DNA of 64,000 nucleotides from Chloroflexota bacterium (GTDB taxonomy: Bacteria; Chloroflexota; Dehalococcoidia; Lucifugimonadales; GCA-2722455). The DNA lies in contig PBMB01000012.1 of NCBI GenBank assembly GCA_002722455.1, positions 62,001 to 126,000 of the forward strand, given 5' to 3'. The notes beneath the pieces were generated by a model. That model made no database searches. It saw only the letters and a list, made by a program, of their open reading frames with translations, and was not told the origin of the DNA. Made by a program: the position numbers and the translations under genes. Below, piece after piece: positions 24,428-32,392 of the stretch (the stretch's first letter is position 1; each line of letters begins with the position of its first letter).

Positions 24428-24455
24428 AAAAAACGGCTGTTAAGCCGTTTTTTTT
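24426..24455. terminator. bidirectional terminator
   Basis: AAACGGCT/AGCCGTTT stem between convergent genes. Confidence 0.9.
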
Positions 24456-24458
24456 ATT

Positions 24459-26174
24459 TTAATCATTAACTAATAACTTATTCAAGAATATTATTGATTT
24501 TTGAAATAATGTTTTTTTTACATTTGATTGAGCCTCTTCAACACTTCTTTCTTCTTCTATTTCTAATAGATTTAAATCTTCTATAAGTAAATAATCCTCT
24601 TTTTTGTAAAGAGATTTCACAAATGGATAACCTATATTTTCGGAATCCATTTTTCTGTAATCTTCTATGCTGCTCATAGACTTTTCAACTCTATTATCAC
24701 ATGCAAAAATACTCTCTAGCCTATCCTCTTTAAGCACATATAAAATACAAACTCTATCAAAATCATAATAGCTTTCATATTTATCTTGATTATATCCCTC
24801 ACATCTCCCTGATAAAAAATAAAATTCTGAGTCTTCTTTTATTTCTTCTATATATTTTATATATGATTCTTTGTAACTACATTTAAAATCATAAAGAATT
24901 TCTAACCCTTTTTCTGAGATCGCTTTTTTTACACTATCTTTAAATTTTAATTTAGAGTAAACTATTTTTTTATCTTCTGTAAAATTCAAAACAACGCCTG
25001 AATCCCCTTTTTTTATTTTTAATGGAAGACCAAACTTTATTCTTTCTTCATAAGTTTTATCTATTAAATCTTCTTCTGTAAAATTATTATTCCCTAAGTA
25101 AAACTTGTTTCTTTTGCTTGTTAAATGTTTATAATTTTTATTTTGAAAAACAACGCCTATTGTTTCTATTTCTCTTTCAGATTTTGAATTTTTTAACATA
25201 TTTTCTATATCGAAAGCATATTCGGTTTTTCCAAACATCCAACTTATATTTGCAACAGAAACTAACTGCCATTCACTTAAATCTTCTTCTATATTCGAAT
25301 TAAAGAACATGTTTGAAGCAATATATAAATTTTTCAAATCAAAATTCTTTAATTCAAAATTAATAAATTTATAATTTGCAAACATGTGTTCTGCCCTTAC
25401 TAGATTTGAAACGTTCCATTTTGAAATGTCTACTTTAGCTTCTGAACAATAAAGCATATAAGAAGAATCAAAAATATTTTTTGTATCCCAATTGGATATA
25501 TTGACATTAAACTCTTTATCTTTTATTTTTTCAAAATAATAATCATATTCTTCACTATCCATTTCATCGTTTTCTATTATTACTTCTTTATACCCATAAT
25601 ATGATAAAAAACTATCAATTGATTCTACTTTACTTGTAATCCAAGCTGATAAATCTAAATTTTCAATTGAAGCATGATAGAATGTATAACTTAACTCTGT
25701 TACATTTTGAGTATCCCACTTAGAAAAACCAAAATCAGTTTCTACGCCATTAAAGGTCATGTATAATGTTTCTACATTTTGAGTATCCCACTTTGACAAA
25801 TCACAATCTACTTTTGCATAACAAAAAGCTCTACTTAGATCTCTAACATTTGTAACAATCCACATAGATATATCACTTTTTACTGTTGCTCTGTAAAAAG
25901 TTTCTTTCAGGCTTATAAAATTACTGGTATCCCATAAAGACAAATCTTCAGTTATTATTTTATTTTTAAATAAACCATCTACAACCATCACTTCCGTTAC
26001 GTCTAAATATTTTAATGGTAGTTCTTCATTTACAATATTAAAAAGATCTTTTTCTAATACTGGATACACACCATTCAATTTTGGTATTAGATTTTCTATT
26101 TTTGAATCTAATTCTTCAAGTTTTTCATTTGAGATTTTTTTCAATAAATCATTTTTTGTTATTTTCTCTATCAT
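24459..26174 (-). CDS. DUF285 (BspA-type) repeat protein
   Basis: 571 residues. Residues ~75-330 are degenerate tandem repeats of the DUF285 type, with the core LSKWDTQNVETLYMTF and ISNWDTKNIFDSSYML, the usual form being W-dtsnVt-M-MF. These form a leucine-rich-like solenoid often used for surface or protein interactions. The last ~200 residues are a different acidic domain. There is no signal peptide, which is unusual for BspA-type proteins, so it may act inside the cell or with the membrane protein encoded just upstream (4-base ATGA overlap). Confidence 0.8.
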   Translation of the reverse strand: MIEKITKNDLLKKISNEKLEELDSKIENLIPKLNGVYPVLEKDLFNIVNEELPLKYLDVTEVMVVDGLFKNKIITEDLSLWDTSNFISLKETFYRATVKSDISMWIVTNVRDLSRAFCYAKVDCDLSKWDTQNVETLYMTFNGVETDFGFSKWDTQNVTELSYTFYHASIENLDLSAWITSKVESIDSFLSYYGYKEVIIENDEMDSEEYDYYFEKIKDKEFNVNISNWDTKNIFDSSYMLYCSEAKVDISKWNVSNLVRAEHMFANYKFINFELKNFDLKNLYIASNMFFNSNIEEDLSEWQLVSVANISWMFGKTEYAFDIENMLKNSKSEREIETIGVVFQNKNYKHLTSKRNKFYLGNNNFTEEDLIDKTYEERIKFGLPLKIKKGDSGVVLNFTEDKKIVYSKLKFKDSVKKAISEKGLEILYDFKCSYKESYIKYIEEIKEDSEFYFLSGRCEGYNQDKYESYYDFDRVCILYVLKEDRLESIFACDNRVEKSMSSIEDYRKMDSENIGYPFVKSLYKKEDYLLIEDLNLLEIEEERSVEEAQSNVKKTLFQKSIIFLNKLLVND

Positions 26175-26674
26175 TTTTTGTTATCCATTATTTTAAAAAT
26201 TAATTCCATAGTTTTTAGTACAATCATTCTTGCCATTAAAATAAAAGGAAAATAACAACATAGTTTAAAGAAAGCATATAACATTAAACCAAAAGGTAAC
26301 GTTAAGAAAGAGATTTCTAAAAAGAATCCTATTACAGAAAGCAAAAATGTCAAAAACAATAATATTATACCAGAAATAAAAAGACCTAACCCTTCATTGC
26401 TATAACCTATAAATTTCTTAAATTTTATATTGAAAGACATAAATAAATATGCAATCAAAGAAGGGATAATAAAGATTGACCATGATACCAACAATTCTTT
26501 AAAATTAGTGTATAAAAAATCAATTAATGTATTTAAATCTAATAATTTCAATGGAAAATATGATATTGCACCTAATATTATGAATGGAAATATTGGATCT
26601 AAAAATACCTTTGCATAATCATTTAATAATCTTGATCCTGACTTCATTTTGGGGTTTTGCCCTATTTTAATCAA
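26171..26674 (-). CDS. polytopic membrane protein with a TTG start, coupled to the DUF285 gene
   Basis: 167 residues with about four hydrophobic segments (FPFIILGAISYFPL, LLVSWSIFIIPSLIAYLF, GLGLFISGIILLFLTFLLSVIGFFL, FGLMLYAFFKLCCYFPFILM). AAGGAG is correctly spaced from the TTG, whereas the first internal ATG has no SD, so I keep TTG. Its stop overlaps the DUF285 start by four bases. The pair probably forms a functional unit. No family recognised. Confidence 0.75.
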   Translation of the reverse strand: MIKIGQNPKMKSGSRLLNDYAKVFLDPIFPFIILGAISYFPLKLLDLNTLIDFLYTNFKELLVSWSIFIIPSLIAYLFMSFNIKFKKFIGYSNEGLGLFISGIILLFLTFLLSVIGFFLEISFLTLPFGLMLYAFFKLCCYFPFILMARMIVLKTMELIFKIMDNKK

Positions 26675-26913
26675 AAAAACTCCTTCTTTATCATTTTGTT
26701 ACTTTTCTATTTTATTATTTTATTTTTAAAAAATCAACTTTTTTATTAGACAAATATTACATTTTTCTGTATATTCGTAGTTGTTATAAACTATTTTTTG
26801 TTTTATTGTTGGTTTTTTATACTATAGTTTGAGTTATGTTAAGGGGTATTATTTTTTTTCAAAATAATCATTAAAATAATATGGTTTTATATGTTGTTTT
26901 TTATTATTTTTTT
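26675..26913. other. AT-rich intergenic region
   Basis: About 240 bases, strongly AT-rich, between the divergent 26674 and 26975 genes. Apart from the promoter at its right end I see no gene, RNA or repeat. Confidence 0.5.
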
Positions 26914-26922
26914 TGATATAAT
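26914..26922 (+). promoter_or_regulatory. extended -10 promoter for 26975 gene
   Basis: TGATATAAT, 53 bases before the ATG. Confidence 0.7.
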
Positions 26923-26974
26923 TCAATAAAATGTGATAAAGCAGTAAACATAAAGAAATAAATGAGAAAAAATT

Positions 26975-27205
26975 ATGACTAGAAGTATACCATTAGATAG
27001 ATTGCCTGAAGGATTTAAAAAGATTTCTTGCTGTGGAATTTATTCATTCTACAAAAACAAAAACACAAAAGGTATCATCTGGAAAAGGGACGATAAAGAA
27101 GTGTTTGTAAAGACTTTTGAGATGTCAGAAGCCCCTACTGAAGAAAAATTCATGTTTTGGCATGACCCTTCTTACTATGAAGATTTTATCAAAGAAAAAT
27201 ACTAA
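26975..27205 (+). CDS. small protein upstream of the RNA ligase gene (76 aa)
   Basis: Compact, with SCCGIYSFYKN and an aromatic C-terminus (FMFWHDPSYYEDFIKEKY). The only clear promoter for the Rnl1-like gene lies upstream of this ORF, so the two may share a transcript through the intervening terminator. Function unknown. Confidence 0.7.
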   Translation: MTRSIPLDRLPEGFKKISCCGIYSFYKNKNTKGIIWKRDDKEVFVKTFEMSEAPTEEKFMFWHDPSYYEDFIKEKY

Positions 27206-27233
27206 TTATTCTGGATTAAAAAACACAATTACA

Positions 27234-27260
27234 AAGTCTCTCTTTTGGAGAGGCTTTTTT
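27234..27260 (+). terminator. terminator or attenuator before the Rnl1-like gene
   Basis: GTCTCTC/GGAGAGGC stem with T6. No good -10 box follows before the ligase start at 27294, so read-through may supply ligase expression. Confidence 0.75.
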
Positions 27261-27293
27261 ATCTAAAAATAGAACCTTAAAGGAATTAAAAAT

Positions 27294-28466
27294 ATGAAAA
27301 CAGAACAAATTAATGATCTCAAATTTGATCCAAAAGAATTATTCAATCAACTAATGAACCTTATGGATCTTGAAGACAGGCCTTTCTTTTTTGAAGATAC
27401 CAAAATTAATGAAGAATATTCTTATCGTGTATTCTGTTACAATATCCCTGGTTATATGCAATATCAACTACCATTTGCTCGTGAGACACGAGGTAGTATG
27501 TTCTTAATTAAGAACGACACAAAGGAATTTGTTTCTCTTGTTGTATTGCCTATGCCTAAGTTTTTTACCTATGGAGAACAGCCTGAAACCGAAAAGCTTG
27601 ACCTATCAAAAGTAAAGCGATTCACTTTAAAAATTGATGGTAGTCTTGTTAGTTCTTATATTGATTTCAATGGCGATCTTGCATTTAAAACAAAACGTAG
27701 CCCTAGCCAAGATAGCTTTAATGAATTAATTGAGTCAGTACTTTATCCTGAATTAAAAGAAGAACTTAAAGAGCTTACAAAAACTCACACAGTAGATTGT
27801 GAACTTACCTCACCTACAAATCGTGTTATTCTCGAATATAAAGATACCAATCTTTCTGTTCTAAAGGTTCGCTCTCGTGAAACTGGATTATTTGAAGAAA
27901 TCCATTCAGAAGAATTTAAAAATAAATATCCACATATCGCCAAAATCATTGTTGAAGAACTTGATATTGGATTGCTTGAGGGTCTTAGTAAGAAAAATAA
28001 CAATATTGACTGTAAAGGTATTGAAGGTGGCGTTGTTGAGATGCCTGACGGCACACTTGCTAAAATTAAAACTCGATATTATCTAACACAAAATCGTTTT
28101 GCTAACTTACAAGACTTTAAAAAACGTAATCGTTTAATGGTTGAAGCTTGCATCGAAGAAACTTTTGACGAACTAAGAACGTTATTCTTCTATCGCAAAC
28201 GTAGTGAAAACTATAATGCAGAAGGTATTGTTGCTGATATGGATAGTATTGAAAAGCAAGTTCGTGAGCTTTACAACCCTTTGTATTCTAAAATCATGGA
28301 TTTTTATAATGAGAATAAAGAACTTTCATTGGAAGAATATACCGAAAAAGCAAAAGAAGAGAAAATGCATGAATATATGTCTCTTTTGATTCCACTCCAT
28401 AAAGGTTTGAAAGTAAATATTAAAGCTTTCTTCCTTAAAAAATATGGGAATAAAATTCGAGCATAA
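27294..28466 (+). CDS. T4 RNA ligase 1 (Rnl1)-family ATP-dependent RNA ligase
   Basis: 390 residues versus 374 in T4 Rnl1. The nucleotidyltransferase motifs are in order: FARETRG (upstream Arg), motif I LKIDGS with the adenylated Lys at 113, CELTSPTNRVILEY with Glu170, motif IV IEGGVV at Glu244, and motif V AKIKTRYY with Lys257/259. The C-terminal ~120 residues match the Rnl1-specific helical domain that binds tRNA. Rnl1 reseals RNA nicked by host anticodon nucleases. No polynucleotide kinase gene is adjacent. The SD AAAGGA precedes the ATG. Confidence 0.9.
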   Translation: MKTEQINDLKFDPKELFNQLMNLMDLEDRPFFFEDTKINEEYSYRVFCYNIPGYMQYQLPFARETRGSMFLIKNDTKEFVSLVVLPMPKFFTYGEQPETEKLDLSKVKRFTLKIDGSLVSSYIDFNGDLAFKTKRSPSQDSFNELIESVLYPELKEELKELTKTHTVDCELTSPTNRVILEYKDTNLSVLKVRSRETGLFEEIHSEEFKNKYPHIAKIIVEELDIGLLEGLSKKNNNIDCKGIEGGVVEMPDGTLAKIKTRYYLTQNRFANLQDFKKRNRLMVEACIEETFDELRTLFFYRKRSENYNAEGIVADMDSIEKQVRELYNPLYSKIMDFYNENKELSLEEYTEKAKEEKMHEYMSLLIPLHKGLKVNIKAFFLKKYGNKIRA

Positions 28467-28528
28467 TTAACAATTAAAACAAAAGTCACTTTTCAAAATG
28501 GCTATTAGAATATAGAGAGGGGTTTTTT

Positions 28529-28624
28529 ATTTTTGATCCTCTTGACCACGATAATTCTTACGAATATTCTGAACGACTATTGCAACGTTTATCCTTGTGG
28601 AACCCTTATCTTGTAATGCGATAA
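28529..28624 (+). pseudogene. short coding-like fragment without a normal start
   Basis: An open frame reading FDPLDHDNSYEYSERLLQRLSLWNPYLVMR has protein-like composition, but no ATG, GTG or TTG starts it. GAGAGGGG lies six bases before an in-frame ATT at 28529, so a rare ATT start is conceivable. A leftover 3' end of a lost gene is more likely. Confidence 0.35.
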
Positions 28625-28642
28625 ACATTGAATAACCTTATC

Positions 28643-28670
28643 AAGCCTGTTATAATTAACAGGCTTTTTT
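28643..28670 (+). terminator. terminator hairpin carrying a promoter in its loop
   Basis: AAGCCTGTTA/TAACAGGCTT stem with T6. The loop is TAAT and the stem-loop contains TGTTATAAT (28648-28656), the only -10-like box for the phosphoesterase gene 33 bases downstream. Confidence 0.75.
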
Positions 28671-28688
28671 AATTTAGAGAACAAAAAA

Positions 28689-29471
28689 ATGAAAACTCCT
28701 TTTGATAAAAAACTAATCTTACAACCTTTTTCTGACATTCATAACTATGACCGATCTTACATTCCGCCAATCACAGAAGCCGATTTAATTGTTTGTGCAG
28801 GTGATATGGATATTGGTTATAATATTAGTGATTGGGTTAAAAGAGTTGAAGATGTGCATCAAAAGCCTATGATTTGTGGATTAGGGAATCACGACTTTTG
28901 GAATACGTCTACTGCAAACATGACAGTTTCAGAATGGGTAGAACATTACCGTTCTTGCAATACTGATTTAACTCAGTTTATGTACAATGAAACAAAAATT
29001 ATCGGTAATTATGCTATTATTGTTGCTACAATGTGGACTGATTTTCAGGGCGAAAATCCTATCTGTATCAGAGATTCTAAACTTGCAAAAGACTTTACAA
29101 GAATTCGAGTTAATAACGACAGTAACATTACAGCACAACAAATGCTTGTTTTGTATAAAGAGGCTCGTGATTACATTGTTCAAGAATTGGAAAAGCATAA
29201 AGATAAAAAATGTATTGTTGTAACTCATTATCCACCAACAATTTCCTGTAATATCACTTTTAATATTACTCCTGTCTCTTATTATTGGGTAGGATTTATG
29301 GAAGACGTAATGGAAAAATATCAACCTGCTGCTTGGATCTCTGGACACATGCACAACACCTTTATCAAAAAATTTGGTAACACACAATTTATTATGAACC
29401 CTGCGGGTAAAATTAAGAATAGTATTATTCAAAATCCAGATTTCGTTGATGGTCTGACTGTTGAAATATAA
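28689..29471 (+). CDS. calcineurin-type metallophosphoesterase
   Basis: 260 residues. All five metal motifs are present: D16-x-H18 (SDIH), G38-D39, G66-N67-H68-D69, H180 (THYPP) and G219-H220-x-H222. Family members hydrolyse phosphomono- or diesters, including cyclic nucleotides and nucleic acid ends, using two metal ions. The gene lies 220 bases after the Rnl1-like ligase gene, which makes an RNA-end function attractive but unproven. Confidence 0.9.
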   Translation: MKTPFDKKLILQPFSDIHNYDRSYIPPITEADLIVCAGDMDIGYNISDWVKRVEDVHQKPMICGLGNHDFWNTSTANMTVSEWVEHYRSCNTDLTQFMYNETKIIGNYAIIVATMWTDFQGENPICIRDSKLAKDFTRIRVNNDSNITAQQMLVLYKEARDYIVQELEKHKDKKCIVVTHYPPTISCNITFNITPVSYYWVGFMEDVMEKYQPAAWISGHMHNTFIKKFGNTQFIMNPAGKIKNSIIQNPDFVDGLTVEI

Positions 29472-29481
29472 TTTAATTTAA

Positions 29482-29643
29482 AACGTATATGATTTATTTA
29501 TTCGAAAAACAAATTCTCTTAAAAAAAGAGAGCTTGAATGTGCCAATGGTCTCTATGTCGAAGTCATAAGAGAGCTTGATATTCTTGGCATCGCAGAATA
29601 TGCGAAAGAAGAACGTGACGAATTTTTTTTAATATTTTATTGA
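29482..29643 (+). pseudogene. gene remnant without a start codon
   Basis: An open frame ends SLKKRELECANGLYVEVIRELDILGIAEYAKEERDEFF before a TGA at 29641. The composition is protein-like but no start codon exists in the open stretch. It probably is the 3' end of a lost gene. The TTGACA of the next promoter overlaps its stop codon. Confidence 0.45.
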
Positions 29644-29668
29644 CATTTATTTTACTTAGTTGTATAAT
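29640..29668 (+). promoter_or_regulatory. consensus sigma-70 promoter for 29708 gene
   Basis: TTGACA and TATAAT, both exact, 17 bases apart. The second consensus-perfect promoter I found in the window. Confidence 0.9.
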
Positions 29669-29707
29669 GCAATTAAGTAAAGTGAATAACTAATATCGAG
29701 GTGATTT

Positions 29708-29935
29708 ATGGTTGATAGCAATGTAAAAAGTATGGTTGAAAGTGCAATTTCTCGTTTAGCAAGCAAAGAAAACAATGGTGAAGATTTGTCACTTGTTAGT
29801 TCTGGTGTTAACTTTAATCTTCATTTAGAAATCGAACGTGGTCGTGTTTGGGCTATGTCTGATTTAGATCAGACTAAAATGCGTGGTGAAAATGTCATTG
29901 ATTATCTATCAAATGTAGACGCACAAGCAAAATAA
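29708..29935 (+). CDS. small protein of unknown function (75 aa), strongly expressed
   Basis: MVDSNVKSMVESAISRLASKENNG... is soluble. A consensus promoter and a strong SD (GAGGTGAT) predict high expression, unusual for this region. No family recognised. Confidence 0.75.
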   Translation: MVDSNVKSMVESAISRLASKENNGEDLSLVSSGVNFNLHLEIERGRVWAMSDLDQTKMRGENVIDYLSNVDAQAK

Positions 29936-29968
29936 TTTTTTAATTTATTTGCAAAACAATTATAAATT

Positions 29969-29977
29969 TGATATAAT
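29969..29977 (+). promoter_or_regulatory. extended -10 promoter upstream of an early terminator
   Basis: TGATATAAT. The start site should be near 29984, just before a terminator hairpin at 29999-30031. Confidence 0.7.
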
Positions 29978-29998
29978 TTTTATATCGAAATGAAACAC

Positions 29999-30031
29999 AG
30001 AACCTTTATTCAAAAGGTTCTTTATTTTTTT
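29999..30031 (+). terminator. attenuator-like hairpin between promoter and gene
   Basis: AGAACCTTT/AAAGGTTCT stem on an ATTCA loop, followed by TTATTTTTTT. It lies between the 29969 promoter and the 30047 start codon. Confidence 0.75.
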
Positions 30032-30046
30032 AGGAGAAGAATTAAA

Positions 30047-30178
30047 ATGGATAAAAAAAAATTATCTAATGAAGAACAGCTAACTGTATTAGCACTTCTT
30101 GAAGAAGGTTGGTCTTCAGCAGAGATTGAGATTCATATTCAAGCCAACAATGGTGTTGCTCTTGAAAACATTGAGTAA
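30047..30178 (+). CDS. 43-residue protein with HTH-like sequence
   Basis: The start is set at 30047 behind TAGGAGA. The longer ORF in the track begins in the leader hairpin. MDKKKLSNEEQLTVLALLEEGWSSAEIEIHIQ resembles the first two helices of a small HTH (L-x-x-L-x-x-G-x-S-x-x-E-I). Too short to be a complete repressor; possibly a small DNA-binding or adaptor peptide. Confidence 0.6.
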   Translation: MDKKKLSNEEQLTVLALLEEGWSSAEIEIHIQANNGVALENIE

Positions 30179-30184
30179 AAAATT

Positions 30185-30631
30185 ATGAAGCTATTTTTTA
30201 AATCATTATTATTATTCGGAATTTTATTTGGAACATATTATGGAACATCTGTTTATATGTTTGAAAAACAAAGTAAACAGTTTGCTTCCGATCTTGTTTC
30301 TGCCATTAACGATAACAAACCAGAGCTTTTGGCACAATATAAAACAATGGAATATGATTTAAGGATGCTTGAAGATTTTAGCGACAGAGAATATAGAATG
30401 TTTAAAGAGACTCCATACAACTATCAAACACTTGTTGATAGTGCAGAGAATATAAGAAGTGTTAAAGTCGTTGAATTTACAGACAGTATTAAACATGATT
30501 TTATCTTTTTAACTGGTTTAAATTGTTATGATTTAATTTTTAATAATAATTTAATGACAAGAATGGTTATGTGTACTCAACAAATTATTGGCGAAGTTGA
30601 GGTTGCACTTGTTCAATCAAATAGTGCATAA
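30185..30631 (+). CDS. exported or membrane-anchored protein (148 aa)
   Basis: N-terminal hydrophobic segment (FFKSLLLFGILFGTYYGTSVYMF) without a clear cleavage site, then a soluble helical domain. Six bases after the 43-residue gene, with no separate promoter, so cotranscribed. Function unknown. Confidence 0.7.
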   Translation: MKLFFKSLLLFGILFGTYYGTSVYMFEKQSKQFASDLVSAINDNKPELLAQYKTMEYDLRMLEDFSDREYRMFKETPYNYQTLVDSAENIRSVKVVEFTDSIKHDFIFLTGLNCYDLIFNNNLMTRMVMCTQQIIGEVEVALVQSNSA

Positions 30632-30632
30632 G

Positions 30633-30664
30633 AAAACCGTGTATCCTACACGGCTTCTTTTTTT
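30633..30664. terminator. bidirectional terminator
   Basis: AACCGTGTA/TACACGGTT-like stem between convergent genes. Confidence 0.85.
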
Positions 30665-31086
30665 ATAAATTTTCTACATTCTGTTAAGAAATTATAATAT
30701 ATTTTATTTTTTTCTTTTTCAATATCGTATTGTTTCATTTGATATTGAAATTTTGGACTTTTAATTTCGTTTTTTGCCCTCTCTATATTGTCAAATACAA
30801 ATGATTTTAATTTGTAATAAGATATATCTATGTCTTTAACTAATAATTCTGGATTTTTATAATCTTTTTTTAATGCTGCTTTTATATCTGAAACAGATTC
30901 ATCTCCCATTAATGATTCTATCAACGCTTCACCATAATTTATAATAAAATCACATTTTTTTTCTGCGGATTTATGTATTGGAAATGTTTTTTTTAATTTA
31001 TAAAGATTTTTATTTTGTTGATAATAATTTATTCCTAAGAAGATCAAACAAAATAACGTTAATGTTGCTAATATTTTATTCAGCAT
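30646..31086 (-). CDS. membrane-anchored protein of unknown function (146 aa)
   Basis: The second ATG (31086) is taken because AAGGA lies directly against the first. One N-terminal hydrophobic helix (ILATLTLFCLIFLGINYY) precedes a Lys-rich helical domain with two cysteines (KKCDFI, ECRKF). Converges on the 30185 gene, which has a similar layout. Confidence 0.7.
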   Translation of the reverse strand: MLNKILATLTLFCLIFLGINYYQQNKNLYKLKKTFPIHKSAEKKCDFIINYGEALIESLMGDESVSDIKAALKKDYKNPELLVKDIDISYYKLKSFVFDNIERAKNEIKSPKFQYQMKQYDIEKEKNKIYYNFLTECRKFIKKEAV

Positions 31087-31224
31087 TTTCATTCCTTTTA
31101 TTATTTATATTATATGTTATCACTTGCACTAAAAGAGTCAAAAATTATTTTTTTACTTCAGAAACTTGCTCTAAATCTTCAAAAATGATACAATCATTTC
31201 AGTTTAAATAAAAGGTTAGCCGTT

Positions 31225-31596
31225 ATGTATAAAAATGAATTACATTTATCAAATTATGGTTTTGAAACTTGTATTAACACTAATATTCAAATTCAAAATA
31301 ATTCACTTATGGTTGTGTTATCTTTAAAAGCATGTGGTGAAACAGAAGTTGAAGAACTTTTTTCAATAACATTTTCAAGAAACAAAATTCTTTCAATAAA
31401 AACCAACTCTTTTCAAACACATACTTACAAACCGTCTTCTGAACAGATACAAGAAGAACTTTCTATTAATATTACAAAAAGTAAGTTTTTTGAATCTGTT
31501 GTTAAGATTCAATCTCAACCATTAGAAGATATTTGGGAAATTATAGACAATCAAGATAACCCAGAAGAAGTATTATTCAATAAATTATTTTCATAA
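31225..31596 (+). CDS. protein of unknown function (123 aa)
   Basis: Beta-rich N-half (ETCINTNIQIQNNSLMVVLSLKACGETEVEELFSITF) and acidic C-terminus. The SD AAAGGTTAG precedes the ATG. It is followed after 11 bases by the GTG-started 31608 gene. Confidence 0.7.
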   Translation: MYKNELHLSNYGFETCINTNIQIQNNSLMVVLSLKACGETEVEELFSITFSRNKILSIKTNSFQTHTYKPSSEQIQEELSINITKSKFFESVVKIQSQPLEDIWEIIDNQDNPEEVLFNKLFS

Positions 31597-31607
31597 AGGT
31601 TTATATT

Positions 31608-31973
31608 GTGAATATTGGAAATTTTTTTATTATTGTCTGTATTGTAATTTCATTAACTTGTTTTGGCTACTTTTGCATTGCTTTCTTTGTAAATTTATTC
31701 GCTAAAAATGAAGAAACACAAGAAGAACTTCAAAGACAACAAAAAGAGTATCAAAAGAGAATTTTTAATGCTCTTGTTGAAGGTAATTATGAATGGGTAG
31801 AGCACAGAAATTATTATCGTTTTTTTATTGATAATGAGGTTGAAGTTATCGGAATTATTTCTGTTGTGGACGCTTTTGGGATTAATTTCCGTGAAGACGT
31901 TAGGCGAGAACGTGAAAAAAGACAAAAACCAAAAGCAAAAGTTATATATTTAAATCAAAAGAAAGCTCGTTAA
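31608..31973 (+). CDS. single-pass membrane protein with GTG start (121 aa)
   Basis: GTG follows AAAGGTTT. Membrane helix (FFIIVCIVISLTCFGYFCIAFFVNLF), then a charged coiled-coil-like cytoplasmic part. It probably shares a transcript with 31225. Its stop codon overlaps the stop of the convergent gene by four bases. Confidence 0.75.
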   Translation: MNIGNFFIIVCIVISLTCFGYFCIAFFVNLFAKNEETQEELQRQQKEYQKRIFNALVEGNYEWVEHRNYYRFFIDNEVEVIGIISVVDAFGINFREDVRREREKRQKPKAKVIYLNQKKAR

Positions 31974-31992
31974 AACGAGCTTTCTTTTTTCT
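31960..31992. terminator. bidirectional terminator containing both stop codons
   Basis: AAAGAAAGCTCGTT/AACGAGCTTTCTTT, a 14-base near-perfect stem. The TAA of the + gene and the TAA of the - gene both lie at its centre (31970-31973). Confidence 0.9.
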
Positions 31993-32374
31993 TAAACATT
32001 GGCGAATAGTGTGCTAAGTTGTCACAATGCAATAAACCTTTTACTAAATCACAATCTACTTCTCTGTTTCCATATTTAAAAGAGAAACTATTTCTTCCAT
32101 TCATTTTTAATGTGCTTACTGTTTTTCCATTTATTTTTATTGTATTTGGTGATATCGTCAATGTAGTTCTGTAACCTTTTTTAACTCCATATTCTATCCA
32201 ATCACCCTGAAAGTATTGTAATCTTTTATTTAACTCTACTTCTTTAAAGAAAAGCAAAGACATAATTAAAATAACAATCAATGTAACACCTGACAATCCC
32301 AAAACACTTAACATTAATGCTTTTTTATTATTCATTCCGTTTTTATTTACTTTTCCAAAATAAGAAACTTCCAT
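31970..32374 (-). CDS. single-pass membrane protein, second of two adjacent paralogues
   Basis: 134 residues. A membrane helix (LSVLGLSGVTLIVILIMSLLFF) is followed by GDWIEYGVKKG... and CDLVKGLLHCDN...YSPMFKKK. The upstream gene product carries GEWVEYNV, CDLADQETLKCKY and YNPVFKR in the same order. The Cys pair suggests a periplasmic disulfide-bearing domain. The SD AGGGGGT precedes the ATG. Confidence 0.75.
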   Translation of the reverse strand: MEVSYFGKVNKNGMNNKKALMLSVLGLSGVTLIVILIMSLLFFKEVELNKRLQYFQGDWIEYGVKKGYRTTLTISPNTIKINGKTVSTLKMNGRNSFSFKYGNREVDCDLVKGLLHCDNLAHYSPMFKKKESSF

Positions 32375-32392
32375 TTTCTTACCCCCTATGTA

